A DNA stretch of 64,000 nt. Origin: Nautilus pompilius. Lineage: Eukaryota; Mollusca; Cephalopoda; Nautilida; Nautilidae. The stretch is from positions 682,001 through 746,000 of the forward strand of contig JACATO010000999.1 of the NCBI GenBank assembly GCA_018389105.1. The letters are read 5' to 3'. Made by a program: the position numbers and the translations under genes. The notes beneath the pieces were generated by a model. That model had not been told where the DNA came from. It made no database searches and worked only from the letters and a program-made list of their open reading frames with translations. Shown one piece after another: positions 34,650-46,645 of the stretch; the first letter of the stretch is position 1, and each line of letters starts with the position of its first letter.

Positions 34650-36904
34650 TAAACTCCTCAAGTATGCAAAACTGGTTTAGCTTCACTAACTTAATGGGAC
34701 GGTGGTGCATACTGCAGAGTATTTAGGGACTTGCATTTATAAATTCTCATAGTTGTGTTCTTATTGTCATGTGAATTATGTTCCTCAATTTTTTAAAAAT
34801 TAATTTCTATTGTAAAGATTTTAAGGTCCATTGGTTAGGAAAGTTTTCAAGTTGAAGAAATCATTTGAAACTTGGCTGCTAAGAATTACAGAAGTACTTG
34901 TATTGTTGCAATGTAAATACTTCATTTTTGCATTTTTGAAAATTACAAGTGAGAAACCCTCAAGTAGATTTTGTGTGCATGTGTGTGGCAAGGGGACTAA
35001 ATGATGATTTCTGTCACTTGGAAACTGCATGCCTTAGATGGATTTGCTTTTTTTGAAAATATGATAATAAAAACCTATTAGAATGTTCACCCAGGAAAGG
35101 AACTAGTTAACTTAATCATAGTTTATGGCTAATCTTTACTTTTTAATGTGGAGCTCTGAGTGTGTTATAATACAATATGTGGATTCTTTCTTTCTTCTAG
35201 AATAGCTCATCCATAACATCATTTAGAAACATTTTTATTTTTTTTTAATAGCATTACACATTTATGTCTTTATTTTATATCTAAATATTTCTTGGCTAAA
35301 TTCTAATTAAGATAGTACTTTAAACATGTAATTATTTCTGCCTATTATTTTTTTGGAGGTTTTTGTTTTTTAAAAATATTTCACTAGAGAGACTTTAGTC
35401 CTTACAAATTTAGGTGTTTCAAGATTGGCATTGCTTTAGAATTATCTGTTTAGGAATTGTCTTATACCATTGTTTGTTTTGTTGTTTTTGTTTGCTTCTC
35501 TTTAACAATCTAGCAAGACAAATTCCATTAGACAATGTTTGTGGACGCAGGCAGATTAGAGTTGTCACTAAGCGATAGTTGTGTAAGAAAACAGTAGGAA
35601 TTTTATCTGATGTTATGATTAATCCATAATTGTTTTTAGTAGTCTGCTCTGTCAGTCAGTCTGTAGTACTAGTTTTTCTTTTTAATTCAATATTTTGTGG
35701 CAAGAGAGTTAATTATGTATTATGGAGAAAAGGGGTTTTGAAATAAAAGGAATATCTGTTTTTAGAGTACAGGTTAGTAATGCTGAATTGTATTTCTCAG
35801 AGTTTGTTAATACGCCATGGGTTTCACATGCTTTTACCATAATTGATTATCTTGGATTTTAAAAAAAAACACTAAGGAATTTAGATATCTTTAAATTAAT
35901 TTCTATGCAATGTTTCCTCAGATTTATAGTTTAGAAGCATTTACATAACATATCTTTCAGGAAACTCTTAGTAAAAACACAATTGAGTAAAATTATATTT
36001 ACTTTCAAGCTTATAATTCAACATCAAAACATTTTTTTGTTTTAGCTTTTATTCAGCTGCAGGAATGTACATTTTCTCTGTGCTTATTAGCGTGGCTTTG
36101 AGATATCACTCATTTGTTTTTTTCCAATAATATACACATTTGGATTTCAGAAATTTTCCTTGTTTTATTTGAGAAATGAATTCTAAATTAAATAGATTGC
36201 TGTTATATTCAGTCTCTGTGGAAACCAAAGAATATTCTTCTCATTTTGTCACGGTTCTTTGTAATTCTCTAGTCACTTTATTATGCTTTAGCTTATATTT
36301 GATGAGCACAAGAATGACTTCAGGCTGATATGTTTTGAAAGAGAGCATTTCTAGGAAAAGGATTGCTTGCTGCTCTTGGTTAAAAATCCAGTATGATAAG
36401 TTGTTAAATGATAGCTGAATTTTAGCAGAGAGAGAATCTGTCTGACTGACTTTGAGAAACTTGTTTGCTTTTTTGTTTCACTTGTAAGTTCATCCTTGAA
36501 AGGAATGTTGTCACCCTAGAAACAAAGACTAAAGGTTTTCTTATATATCAAGTTTGAATATGTTATTCTTTTGGATTTGGTTCATGTAAATCTTAATAAA
36601 ATGTATTCTGTTTGGACTAGTAAATTCACAAAAATAAGATTACTGGTATATCTTCGTTTTTCTTATTTAATTTTTTTTTTTAATTACCTTACCCCAAACA
36701 TATTTTCTAGTTGATACTAAAATCCCTCCAAAATATGTGTGTTTGTGTAAATATATATGTATTTGCTCTTTGTTGCAGATTCACAACACAGTTTATCCTG
36801 CAACTGACTGGATACCTTTGTATTCATAAAAGATTTAGCTTCTTTTCCAATTTTTTCAACTGAAATTAGTATTTTCATAATCAGCACACACACACACACG
36901 CGCA

Positions 36905-36935
<31 letters not shown>

Positions 36936-37280
36936 AAATGCTGGAAGCTAAAGGAGGAGATCACAGCATCTTGACTTTTCCTTTCTTTTTTGTTTTTATT
37001 TTGTCTTTATTACAATGGTAACATTGTGCTTGCTAATTTGTTCAATGGTTGTGAATATAATTTAAGAATTAGATATGCAGTGATAAATATTGAATAGAAT
37101 TGCAAATACCCCCCACACAAAAATAACAAAAGCTGGTTAGAAAAGAGAAAAATGGATATTGCACATGAATTTCATCAGGCAGATATGAAAATGTGATTTA
37201 CCAGTTCTAGATGTTGCTGCTGCAAATGATTTTTCTGCACCCATTAATAAAAATTCTCGCAAACTAAATCATTGGGAGAA
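34650..37280. other. AT-rich stretch, probable intron of ZF-E
   Basis: No gene is seen. A (CA)n-(TA)n microsatellite lies at 36884-36936. Confidence 0.45.
36884..36936. repeat. (CA)n(TA)n microsatellite
   Basis: Two CA runs split by CGCGCAA, followed by a TA run. Confidence 0.9.
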
Positions 37281-37350
37281 GTTATTTTTGGAAGTTGCTG
37301 CCCCACTTGATGAGGATTTTGAGAGAGAGAGTGTGCTCATCAGAAAGAAG

Positions 37351-37680
37351 TATTTTTGTATCAGTACTGTAGGAAATCATTTTCCTCATCCAGTCATCTC
37401 ACATCACACGTACACACCCATACAGGAGAGAAACCCTTCAGAGGTGAATACTGTAGTAGATTTTTTGCCAAACAAGTGTAGATGCGCACTGGAGAAAAGT
37501 CTTACAAGTGTTGATATTGCAGGGAAGTTGTTTTTGAGAAGTGTGTACTTGCATGTGCATTGAGAAAATGCGTGTGAGTGTTGTGAAAGATCATTCATTA
37601 GTTTTGGCCCTCTGGCTACGCACATTAGAACTCTGGTGAGAGACCCTGTGAATGTGACCAATGCGAGAAAGCTTTTATAG
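37351..37680 (+). pseudogene. Decayed zinc fingers upstream of ZF-E
   Basis: About four or five finger modules can be read only by switching frames. They are [27 protein letters not shown] followed by a TAG; YKC, TGA, YC; CECCERSFISFGPLATH with its last ligand lost; and CECDQCEKAF broken by a one-base shift at the ZF-E start. Linkers such as HTGEKPF are still visible. ZF-E therefore probably began further upstream in the past. The first of these modules has a matching decayed copy upstream of ZF-F. Confidence 0.7.
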
Positions 37681-38869
37681 ACCACAAAGTTCACTGAAAG
37701 GGCATGTGAAAACTCACATGCAAGATGATAAAAAGACACCTGGAAAACATCAGTGTGAACATTGCAGGAAAGTGAGTGTGAACATCAGGAGCTGCAGGAT
37801 GCATGCTAGGTACCATTTGAAGGCAAAATCTTTTCGGTGCGAGCACTGTGAGAAATGTTTTCTCCATCTTTTCCAGTTGAAAAGGCATGAAAGTACTTGT
37901 GCTGAAAAACGATCTTATATCTGTGAGTATTGTGGGAAGATGTTTTTCAACACGAGCCACCTCACTTCCCACATCAGAACGCACACTGGCGAGAAGCCTT
38001 ACAAGTGCGATCACTGTGAGAAACACTTTGCTGAGCGCAGCAGTGTGAAGAAACACGTAAAAACACACACAGCAAGCAAGAAACCAGTTTACATTGTTCG
38101 GAAAGCTTTCAGATGTGAACACTGTGAGAAATCGTTTTCCTGCACCTCCCATCTGATTGCACACGTGAGAATTCACACCGGGGAGAAACCTTACAAATGC
38201 GTCTTTTGTGAGAAGTCTTTTGTAGATCGCAGCAGTCTGACCAAGCATGTGAGAATTCACACAGGAGAAAAGCCATTTAAGTGTGAATTTTGTAGTAAGC
38301 TATTTTCTGAGAGTAGCTCTTGTAGAAAGCATGTTCGAAGACATGGAATGGAGATGTTTCACAAGTGTAAACATTGTGGAAAACATTTTTTTCATTTTCA
38401 CAGTCTGACGAAACATTTGAGGACTCACATAGAAAAGCCAACACATGTGTGTGAACATTGTGGGAAAGTCTTTTCTCGATCAAGCCATTTGTTGGCACAT
38501 GTTAGAATCCACACTGGCGAGAAGCCATGTAAATGTAAATTTTGTGAGAAATCCTTCACGGAGAGCAGTACATTGAGAAAACACATTAGGATTCACACCG
38601 GAGAAAGGCCGTACGTTTGTGAGTATTGCAGCAAATCATTTTTTGACAACAGTAGCCTCAACAGACACATAAGGATGCATACTGGGGAGAAACCCTACAA
38701 GTGTGGAGAGTGTGACAAAACCTTTTTGCAACCCAGTCATCTTACGAAACATGTGAGAACTCACACAGGTGAGAGACCCTACAGATGTGAGCACTGTGGC
38801 AAAGGATACCCTCGTTACTTTTGTTTGGTCAGGCATCTTAAAAGCCATCATGCAGATAAGCAACTTTAA
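37661..38869 (+). CDS. C2H2 zinc-finger protein ZF-E, 13 fingers
   Basis: A 402-residue frame with a half finger (SSLKGHVKTH) at its start and 13 finger modules. Module 2 ends H-x3-C in place of H-x3-H. Non-standard linkers mark the order: KAKS, AEKRS, ASKKPVYIVRKA, GMEMF and IEKPTH. These match ZF-F module for module, so the two are paralogs. The array ends with the GKGYPRYFCLVRH module and a short tail. The ATG at 37661 lies within a broken finger, so it may be a fortuitous start, with real transcripts beginning upstream. It may still encode a working 13-finger protein. A poly(A) signal lies at 38963-38968. Confidence 0.85.
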   Translation: MRESFYRPQSSLKGHVKTHMQDDKKTPGKHQCEHCRKVSVNIRSCRMHARYHLKAKSFRCEHCEKCFLHLFQLKRHESTCAEKRSYICEYCGKMFFNTSHLTSHIRTHTGEKPYKCDHCEKHFAERSSVKKHVKTHTASKKPVYIVRKAFRCEHCEKSFSCTSHLIAHVRIHTGEKPYKCVFCEKSFVDRSSLTKHVRIHTGEKPFKCEFCSKLFSESSSCRKHVRRHGMEMFHKCKHCGKHFFHFHSLTKHLRTHIEKPTHVCEHCGKVFSRSSHLLAHVRIHTGEKPCKCKFCEKSFTESSTLRKHIRIHTGERPYVCEYCSKSFFDNSSLNRHIRMHTGEKPYKCGECDKTFLQPSHLTKHVRTHTGERPYRCEHCGKGYPRYFCLVRHLKSHHADKQL

Positions 38870-38962
38870 AGTCCAAAATGAGAAATAACTTTATCAATGT
38901 CAGAACTCCTATGGCAGGAGTGTGGCAAGGTTTCTCTGGAATTTTAAACACTGATATAATGA

Positions 38963-38968
38963 AATAAA
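38963..38968 (+). terminator. Poly(A) signal of ZF-E
   Basis: AATAAA 94 bases after the stop codon. Confidence 0.6.
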
Positions 38969-38969
38969 A

Positions 38970-41402
38970 TGCTTGATTGTCAAATACAGTGGATCAATAC
39001 TTCTGAAGTATACTTGAGAATAACCTGATTGCACTTAGTACTGGAGAAAATAAGGGAAATGCTTTGTTTAATATTTATTTCAGAATTAACATTGTTTAAC
39101 ATTCACAATGGCAGAAAAAAACTATGAAAACAAGTATTTAATAAATAACAGTAAACTAAGTTATTACATAATATTAATGTGTACTTTGTGTAACCCTTAT
39201 ACTACTTGGTTACTGTGTTTTTGCTGTTGATTTGTTCATATGATCTGACTGCATTCATGAATGTGATCAAGTGAAATATGTTCAGCATTTGTTGATCTCT
39301 GTACTACTGCATTCTCTCAGTAATGTTAGTATCAGGACTCTGTGCTGGCCAGTTTATCACATTCAGAGTTACAAACCACTTTTTTACCTTGCACACATTG
39401 TTTAAACATTGTATGATAGAACTTGTGCCCATGAGATCTCAATTAACAAACCACTACATGTAATGAAGTTCCCATAATATATTTTCCGGTACTAGGCGTG
39501 CACACTCCACCATTACCACCTTTATATATTTTATAAAAGAGAATTAAATGATTTTTTCTGTTTGTTTTGGTTTTTGTTTTTTCAGACACTGTTGCGATAG
39601 ACTAAAATGTGCTCTGTCTAGCTATCTGTGGCAGATTTGGTGAGGTCATTGTGGATCCAAACTGCCGCGCAGCTGTTGGAGAGTGCCCGATCCAGTGTTG
39701 TCTGTAGGCAGTTATAGGAAATGTGTTCTGCCCTGTTTCAGCAACTAGACATGTCACTAAGATGTATCTAGTTATTGAATTAATCTGTCTGAAAAGGCCT
39801 CAATTTATTTTTAATTTTTATGATTTGGCATTTTATTTGAGAACTCTATTGAAATTTCATTTGAATCAACTAATTGACATGTCACACACTTTTCAAAGCT
39901 TTAATAGACTTCTGTTTGTAGAGAAATTATGAAAATTTAAAAAAACTCTTTCTCCTGGGGTCCTTGGGATAGCATTGTTGGGTTTAGTGAGAATAACTTT
40001 TGACTTTGTTGATGACAGTGGTCATTGCCAGTTGAAAATTCTGTTCTTGTGCGCATGTTGGAGTAAAAAAAAAATCATGTCAAATACCTTAGTTATCCCA
40101 CAACCATTCTGTAAATATCTTAAAATAACAAGATCAGGTATACACAACACTGGGAAAAATCCTCATTTTAACTTCTGTTTAAGCAATTTTGGGTTTCTTT
40201 CAACAGAATGATCGAAATTTATATGGCAGTTTCTTTGCTGTATTAATAATATTCCTAATATAGTTAATCAGCATGAGAATTCTACTTTTGAGAACTTAAC
40301 AACAATAATCACATTGCCATCTTTTCTCATTTTAGCAATAATGCACTTTCCAAACTCTATAGCCTCAATATCGGCATCTTATCAGCATTAATCGCTCAAC
40401 GTGGACCAGTGGCTGCTCTTTATGTACCTGTATCATGCCTTATGCCGCCAACTTGAGGATCTTTGGATCCAGATTTAAACTTGCTACATCTGAACAAAAA
40501 AAAATAAAAGCTAAAATTGATTTTTGTTTTTTTTTTAACCTTTAATTGTGTGAAATTAAATGGAAGATTTTGTTAGACTATTCAACAAAGAAAACTGGTG
40601 TGAATTCTAGTAGAACAGTAAGTATATTAATTATTGGTTGATTGTACCCCATGGGGAACTTGCTTTTATCGTGGCACTTAAAAAGAAGAATAGATGGCTA
40701 AGATGTGTGGCCAAGATTTAAGTTTCTGTGCTTTGATAGCTATAAACATTTTTTTTCTTCATTGTTTTAATTTCTTTTCTTAGATGCATTAAGTTAAAAA
40801 GTAGGAAATTCTTAATTGTTTCTAAAGATATGTTACAGAAGAAAGAAAAACTTCAAAAGTACTTAATATTTGGTGGGTTTGTCACGTTTTTAAGTTAAAT
40901 ATTTAGATATTTCAAAGAAATAAATTTGTAAGTTATTTGCTTTCTATGGTAGAAAAACAAAATTACTGCTAACAAAGCCGTGATAGATGGCCAACTAACA
41001 TTACTTTCAAAGAATAAACTTGTTGGTGAAAGTATACAATCATAATCTGAATTCAGTTCAGAAGCATTCAGTAAATTGCTGGAACTTAACTGTTTCTTGC
41101 TGACATGAAAATTATCATTGAGTTTTTCTTTGCACTTATGTTGGTAGATTTCGCTTCCAGAAGCTACTATACGAATTCATTTTAGTATACATTATTTGTT
41201 ATCTTGTACATCACATCACTGGACAAAAATGATGATTTAACATTTGTGGAAAAAGACTAAATTAAAACAAGTTGTCTTATGCTGGGGGGTCTAGACTCCC
41301 TGGCTCCCAGAAATCAGTCTTAATAAACTTGTGTGTTTGCATGTGTGTGAGATTTTGTGAGCACTCATCATTTACAAAACTAAAATCCATTTATTGCCAA
41401 AG

Positions 41403-41441
<39 letters not shown>

Positions 41442-43300
41442 TCTGTCAAAATTGCTTATTATTGTAAAACAATTGTAAGATAAAAATTAAAGTGAATTTC
41501 TTTAAGATTGTTTTATGGTTAATGTTGCTATAATGAAGAAGCAAACAACTTATGCTTGTTTTTAAAAAAAACTTTTTGAAAAATTCAGCCTGTATCATTT
41601 GGGTGATGGAATTATTATTTCAACTCTTGTTCACCAATTCATCAACTGAAATCACAACCCAAATTCATTATTCAAAAACTATGCTTTCAGAGTTTGGATT
41701 TCATGTGGTGACTATTAGTAAGATGCAACAGTTGATAGTAAAATTCTTACTATAGACTTAAAAATAGCAAGAGAAAATTATCAGCATGGTTTGATATTAA
41801 AAGAAAAAACTTAACAGATTTTTAAAATGAACTGATTGTCATTGATGTTTGTTGATAGTAATAGTATAAACCAAGAGAGAGTACATTTATCTGTGGGGGC
41901 CCTGTATAAACTGATGGTTTCTTGTCTCCATGTAGCAACTAAACTAACCTCAGCTATGCTGAGATTTTGAATATTTTAACAGAAACAAACAAGATGGATG
42001 TTTTTCTGACCCATTTTAAAATTCAAACACCAAGAGAGAGAAACTAAAGGTCGATACTCAGTGGTACGTTTGACTTAGCTATGATGTCTCCCCACTCCAC
42101 CCTTTCATCATGTAGCTGATGTTCAGAAAATATAGGCAAATTTTGCTGAGTACTGCTTATATACATAAATATTTGTTTTTGGAAAATACACCATATTAAT
42201 GTTTGGCATCAATGCAGTAAAAGGGTTATTTGTACTGATGATCCCATGATCAAGATCTACTTTTTACACCTCATTTGTTGCATTCAATGAATAAACTACC
42301 CATGAGCTCTGAGCCAGCTTAGATTCTACCTTACCATAAGGTTTTCTGGGTAGAATATAGCCTTGACTAGGTTTTTTTTTTCTTTCTCTGTCATGGAAGT
42401 AAGAAACATTTAATTACCAATGGTTCAAATAACTGCAAAATTGATGGCTACCTCTATCAAAGTCAATCCTATCATAATCCATTGGTAGTAAACAAGAATT
42501 GATCTCATTTGCTTGATTCCATAAATTGATTTGTGATCACTTTTTGGAAAAGTATGAACTAATAAAACGAGTAGTAGAGATAGAGAATGTGAAATGACAC
42601 AGTTCTGAAGGAGAAAATGTTTCTTGATAAAAATTTTTATTTGTAACCAGTACAAATTTATAATTTCTACATTTTAATTCTCATTTGGCAAAGGATAAAA
42701 ATCTGATCGAAGGGAGACAACCTTTAAAAACAAATTTTGATGTAACCAGTAAAATTAAATTAAATAAAATATTAGTATAAAGAAAAACTTTTTTAAAACT
42801 GCTGTTATAGGCTGAAAACAAAGAATCTTGGCACTAATAATTACGGGTATGGTTTTGTAGTTTAAACTGAACATGAAGTGTAAAATCGACAGAGTAACAG
42901 ATGTGGAGGAGAGATGCGGCGGCCTGGGACCAGCAAGTAGTTGGTGGTGAAAGATTATTAGACAGGTCAAAAACAAAATAATAAAAGTTTCATAGAAATC
43001 ACTGGGCCAGGTAGACAAAATCTGCCTGGATCTAGAATAATTTTCCTTTCCATCGCAACCAGAATTGGTGATAGAAATACTGGATGTCACCAACAATGAA
43101 TGACAATGATTAGTTTGCCCGACTATTGTAAATATGGACTTCTCCCCTAATGGGTTGGGGAGGAGAACAAACCGAGCATTGATTGTACTGGAACAAAGAA
43201 CAATTATTAATTTACTAAAGTAAACTTTGGGGTTATATGGTTAGAAGAAAAGTAGTATAATGGAATTTAAAATAAGATGTCTTTTCTAAGTTTTACGGAA
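38970..43300. other. AT-rich intergenic stretch
   Basis: No gene is supported. A poly(A)-(TA)n run lies at 41402-41440. A minus-strand frame of 113 codons at 42755-43096 has no recognisable features. Confidence 0.5.
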
Positions 43301-43329
43301 TGAGCGGTTGCAGAATTGCCGAAGATAGA

Positions 43330-43428
43330 GAGGGTTTTAGTTTCTGATGCAACTACAGCTTGTCTCTCCATTCCCAGTAGAGGGCGCCATGTGCTGGTCT
43401 CCCCCACAGACGATTTGTACTCAGCTTG
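43330..43428 (+). promoter_or_regulatory. Possible first exon of ZF-F
   Basis: A CpG-richer patch with GGGCGCCATG ends in CAGCTTG at 43428, followed by the donor GTAAGC. ZF-F lies 3.2 kb downstream. This is inference from position and splice site. Confidence 0.3.
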
Positions 43429-43516
43429 GTAAGCGATTTATCGTATTTTGTCCGGTCGCAGATTTCCAAATCAAATTTTTTCTCTCCCAGAAATGCTGCT
43501 ATCAGCTTGAAGACCA

Positions 43517-43544
43517 TTGATGATGATGATGATGATGATGATGC
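43517..43544. repeat. (GAT)n microsatellite
   Basis: About nine GAT triplets in the 5' region of ZF-F. Confidence 0.9.
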
Positions 43545-43838
43545 TATCGGCCTAATGCAGTTGGTATTTGTAAGGGGGGGAGATGAACATCGTTGGCCCT
43601 ACACCAGTAAAGACGCCGCCGCGGCAGTCGATACTTGAGATTGGATTCAAGGCGATACGATGGACGATCTCTCGTTCTCGTGTCTCGTCCGGGGGGGAGG
43701 GGTAAACACGGGGATTCCGTGTCTAATTAGCCAGATTATTTTCTTTTGGGGTTTTAACCGGGAGTACGCCAAGAGAGCAAGGGGAGGTAACTCTCCAGGG
43801 AGTGGGGTACTGAGTGTCCTGTCCATTTCTATGCATCG

Positions 43839-43997
43839 ATGGACGGCGAGCTGTCTGGATGTGAATTAGAAAGACAGTTTCTGTCGTTAGAGGTATCACC
43901 AGATTTCGAAATGTATTACATGTTTAAGTCTGGAAGCAGACGTGATTTGTCAGACAGCCAAGTTAAGGCATTAATGGTTTACTTTCAGGAAAATTGA
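43839..43997 (+). CDS. Small open frame, 52 codons, unknown
   Basis: An ATG-started frame encoding MDGELSGCELERQF near its start and SDSQVKALMVYFQEN at its end, 52 residues in all, with even, protein-like composition and no low-complexity runs. It sits in the CpG-rich 5' region of ZF-F, and a donor (GTATGT at 44022) follows 25 bases after its stop. It could be an upstream reading frame in the leader of ZF-F, a short independent protein, or chance. No family is recognised. Confidence 0.3.
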   Translation: MDGELSGCELERQFLSLEVSPDFEMYYMFKSGSRRDLSDSQVKALMVYFQEN

Positions 43998-44029
43998 ACA
44001 AAAAAAAGAAAGAAAATGATGGTATGTGA

Positions 44030-46100
44030 GTGAAGTTGGATGGTCATTCTGGACAAAAGCCATTTAAAAGTGTCCCATCATCTTAATCTAAGACCTGTTT
44101 TGGCTAATGCGGACCTTAAGAAGTGTACCTACTATTTTTGGAGATGCAGAGTTTGAACCAAACAGCTAGTTGCAGACAAAGTCCATTATTCTCATCTCTT
44201 CCAGGAATTTTGAAACCATGCGTTTGAATTATCTGTTAAATTATTAGAACTCGATTATTTGAGTCTGTTCCTTTGTATTTTTTTTCTTTTACTGGTTTCT
44301 GTAAAGTTTTCTAAAGGTGTACTCTTTACCGTAACCATTCTAGAAATCTTTATATAATGTTGTACGAGTAGGTGACCTGTTCATAGCTCTTCCCAGACAC
44401 TGCAGCTTACATCTGACAATATGGCATTTTAGCTGTATCAGATTTGGCAGCACTGACTTGGAAATATGGGAAACATTGGCTCTAGAAAGATTAAAATTAT
44501 TTGAAGACCAGAACCACTGTCAGTACTTAAAAGTTGTAGATCATTAGATTTTTCTTCCACAGATGTCAGCATTGTTTGCCTTCAACTCAACTGGCATATT
44601 ATGCGATTTTTGTGTACTTAAAAAAACAATCATCTTAGCTGTATTTGCTGCCCAGAAACAGAAACAAGTAGATTAAAAAAGAAAATGTTTGGCTACTGAA
44701 TTGATACCTTAATCTAATGCTCCACAATGTTTGTAATATGTCTGAAGTGCTAATGTTGTTTTCATTGTCTGTCTATTAAACCTTTTGTTTTCTTTTTATA
44801 CTGCTCAGTTATAGGTGTCTGTTCTGTTGCACAGGTGTGGGAAGGGTTGCTGTGGTGATCACTTCGTGCATTTTTTTTGCTTTTAAAGCCAAGTTTGCTG
44901 CAAATTTAATTTACTTGCATGTCTTGTGTTTTTTTTGTCAAACTATATCTTTAAAGAAATTCCATTTGTTGAGACCAACAAAATTGTGTAACAGATCCCT
45001 TAATGCTAATATTTCAGAGTAGGTAAAAAGGAGTAACTGACCTGTGGTGATCTTTGCTGTCAGCTGATACCATTATTTTCTTTCCTAGTAAGAAAAATAG
45101 AAAATCATTTAAATCTTTTTTAAAATTTTTTTCCTAAACCAATTTTTATTACTATAGTGCTCTGTAACTTAGTCTGCATTGCTGTGTGACACAGTCCTTT
45201 CAAATTCCCTGTTCTTCTCTTTTTTCAGCTAAATGACGTTATTTAGTATGCAGTTTTAGTTTAATTTAAACTTTCCTAAAACTATTTGCATTGAATGTAT
45301 ATGTTCAAATATGGAGGGATACTCTTATGTAAAATCACTGGCTTATGTCGATTATTGCTGAATGTGTACTGAGTTTGCTATGGTATTGGTACTAAGGTGT
45401 GCCAGACAGTATAAATGCTATGGTGTAGTGCTGTAGAATGAATGCTATGATGTGGTGCTGTATTATACTAGAATACAGAATGGCTGCTATGGTGTAGTGC
45501 TGTAGAAAGTGCAGTATGTCTTGTCACTCTATGTTCTAAAGTACAAATACTTTTTTATATGAAAAAAAAACAAACTAGTGCCTGATTTAAAGTTTGTTGT
45601 TGATTTATAAAAGGTTATTATGTGCACTTAATGGCTATAATGATACTTTTGTTTCAGTGAGTGTATCATTTGTTTTCAGGTTTATTAGTTTTTCTGTTTC
45701 TCTGCTCAGTGGAATCTATTTTTGAAAAACCAGTAAGAAATTCAATTTTGAAATTAGAGGAAAGAAAAGAAGAAAAAAATCTGCTTGATTACCTAAAGCA
45801 TTATTAATGTAAGAATAATTTGCACATATGAATTTTTTTCTTTTGAAAATTTAATTTGATTGATGTAGGATATTGGAAATGAATTTCTGTGGTTTTAATT
45901 ACCCTGGATTCCAAGGAACAGGTTTTGAAAGAGTTAAATATCAATCAAAGTATAGTGGGTAAGCAGATTGATAAATTGATATTCTACTCAGACTAATTGT
46001 TTGGCTTTTTTTACTTTTATACTTTCAGATTTACAGCCTGGCTAATTACCTATTGGCAGTTTAATCAGCCTACAAATATTTTTGAAATAATCAAACTTTT
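44030..46100. other. AT-rich stretch, probable intron of ZF-F
   Basis: No coding frame is supported. An imperfect 30-40-base repeat (ATGCTATGGTGTAGTGCTGT) occurs three times at 45413-45510. Confidence 0.45.
45413..45510. repeat. Imperfect short tandem repeat, 3 copies
   Basis: The word GCTATGGTGTAGTGCTGTAG and close variants recur three times, separated by short unique bases. Confidence 0.75.
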
Positions 46101-46102
46101 AT

Positions 46103-46640
46103 TTGTTGTCAGAGAAAACAAAAAGGCGGAAATGTCTCATCAGGAAACGAAGCAGTGGCTATTGTAATTCTGTGCATGATAGCGCATTATTTTATGGGTT
46201 TACGAGTATAAATCACTCTTCTATTTCTTCCCACCCACCCAAAAAAACCTCCATGTTACAAAGAGTCGAAGTTAAAATACTGCAAACTTTGATTGTTGTT
46301 GGAGGCGCTGAAGCCAAACTCTTTCTGAACACTTGTGAATACCGAAAGATATCTACCGCCAAAAAATTATGGAACCTAAGGAAGAAGAATGGAAAACTTG
46401 CAATTTTTCGAGTTTTCAAAGGCAAAAAATGTTTTAAAAATCCTGTAAAAAAGGGGGAGAAGAAAAATCTACATTTGTGTACAGTCAGAAATCATTTTCT
46501 TACGCTAGTCTTCCCTTTTGAGAGCCTAGACTAGCGAAAGGCCGCATCACTGTGAGTATTGTGGAAAGTCGTTTGCGCTGAATAGTAGTGGCATGAGAAG
46601 GCTTACTAAAGATTATACTAGAGGGGGAAGAAAAAAAAAA
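46103..46640 (+). pseudogene. Degenerate N-terminal part of ZF-F
   Basis: After an acceptor (polypyrimidine then TTGTCAG, near 46112) a basic frame of about 140 codons runs to 46534 without an ATG start. It ends in LCTVRNHFLTLV, the counterpart of the decayed [14 protein letters not shown] finger upstream of ZF-E. Another frame then gives [19 protein letters not shown], a finger without its histidines. A poly(A) run just before 46646 is a likely frameshift site. The parts may be remnants, or the true N-terminus with sequence errors. Confidence 0.45.
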
Positions 46641-46645
46641 CAACA

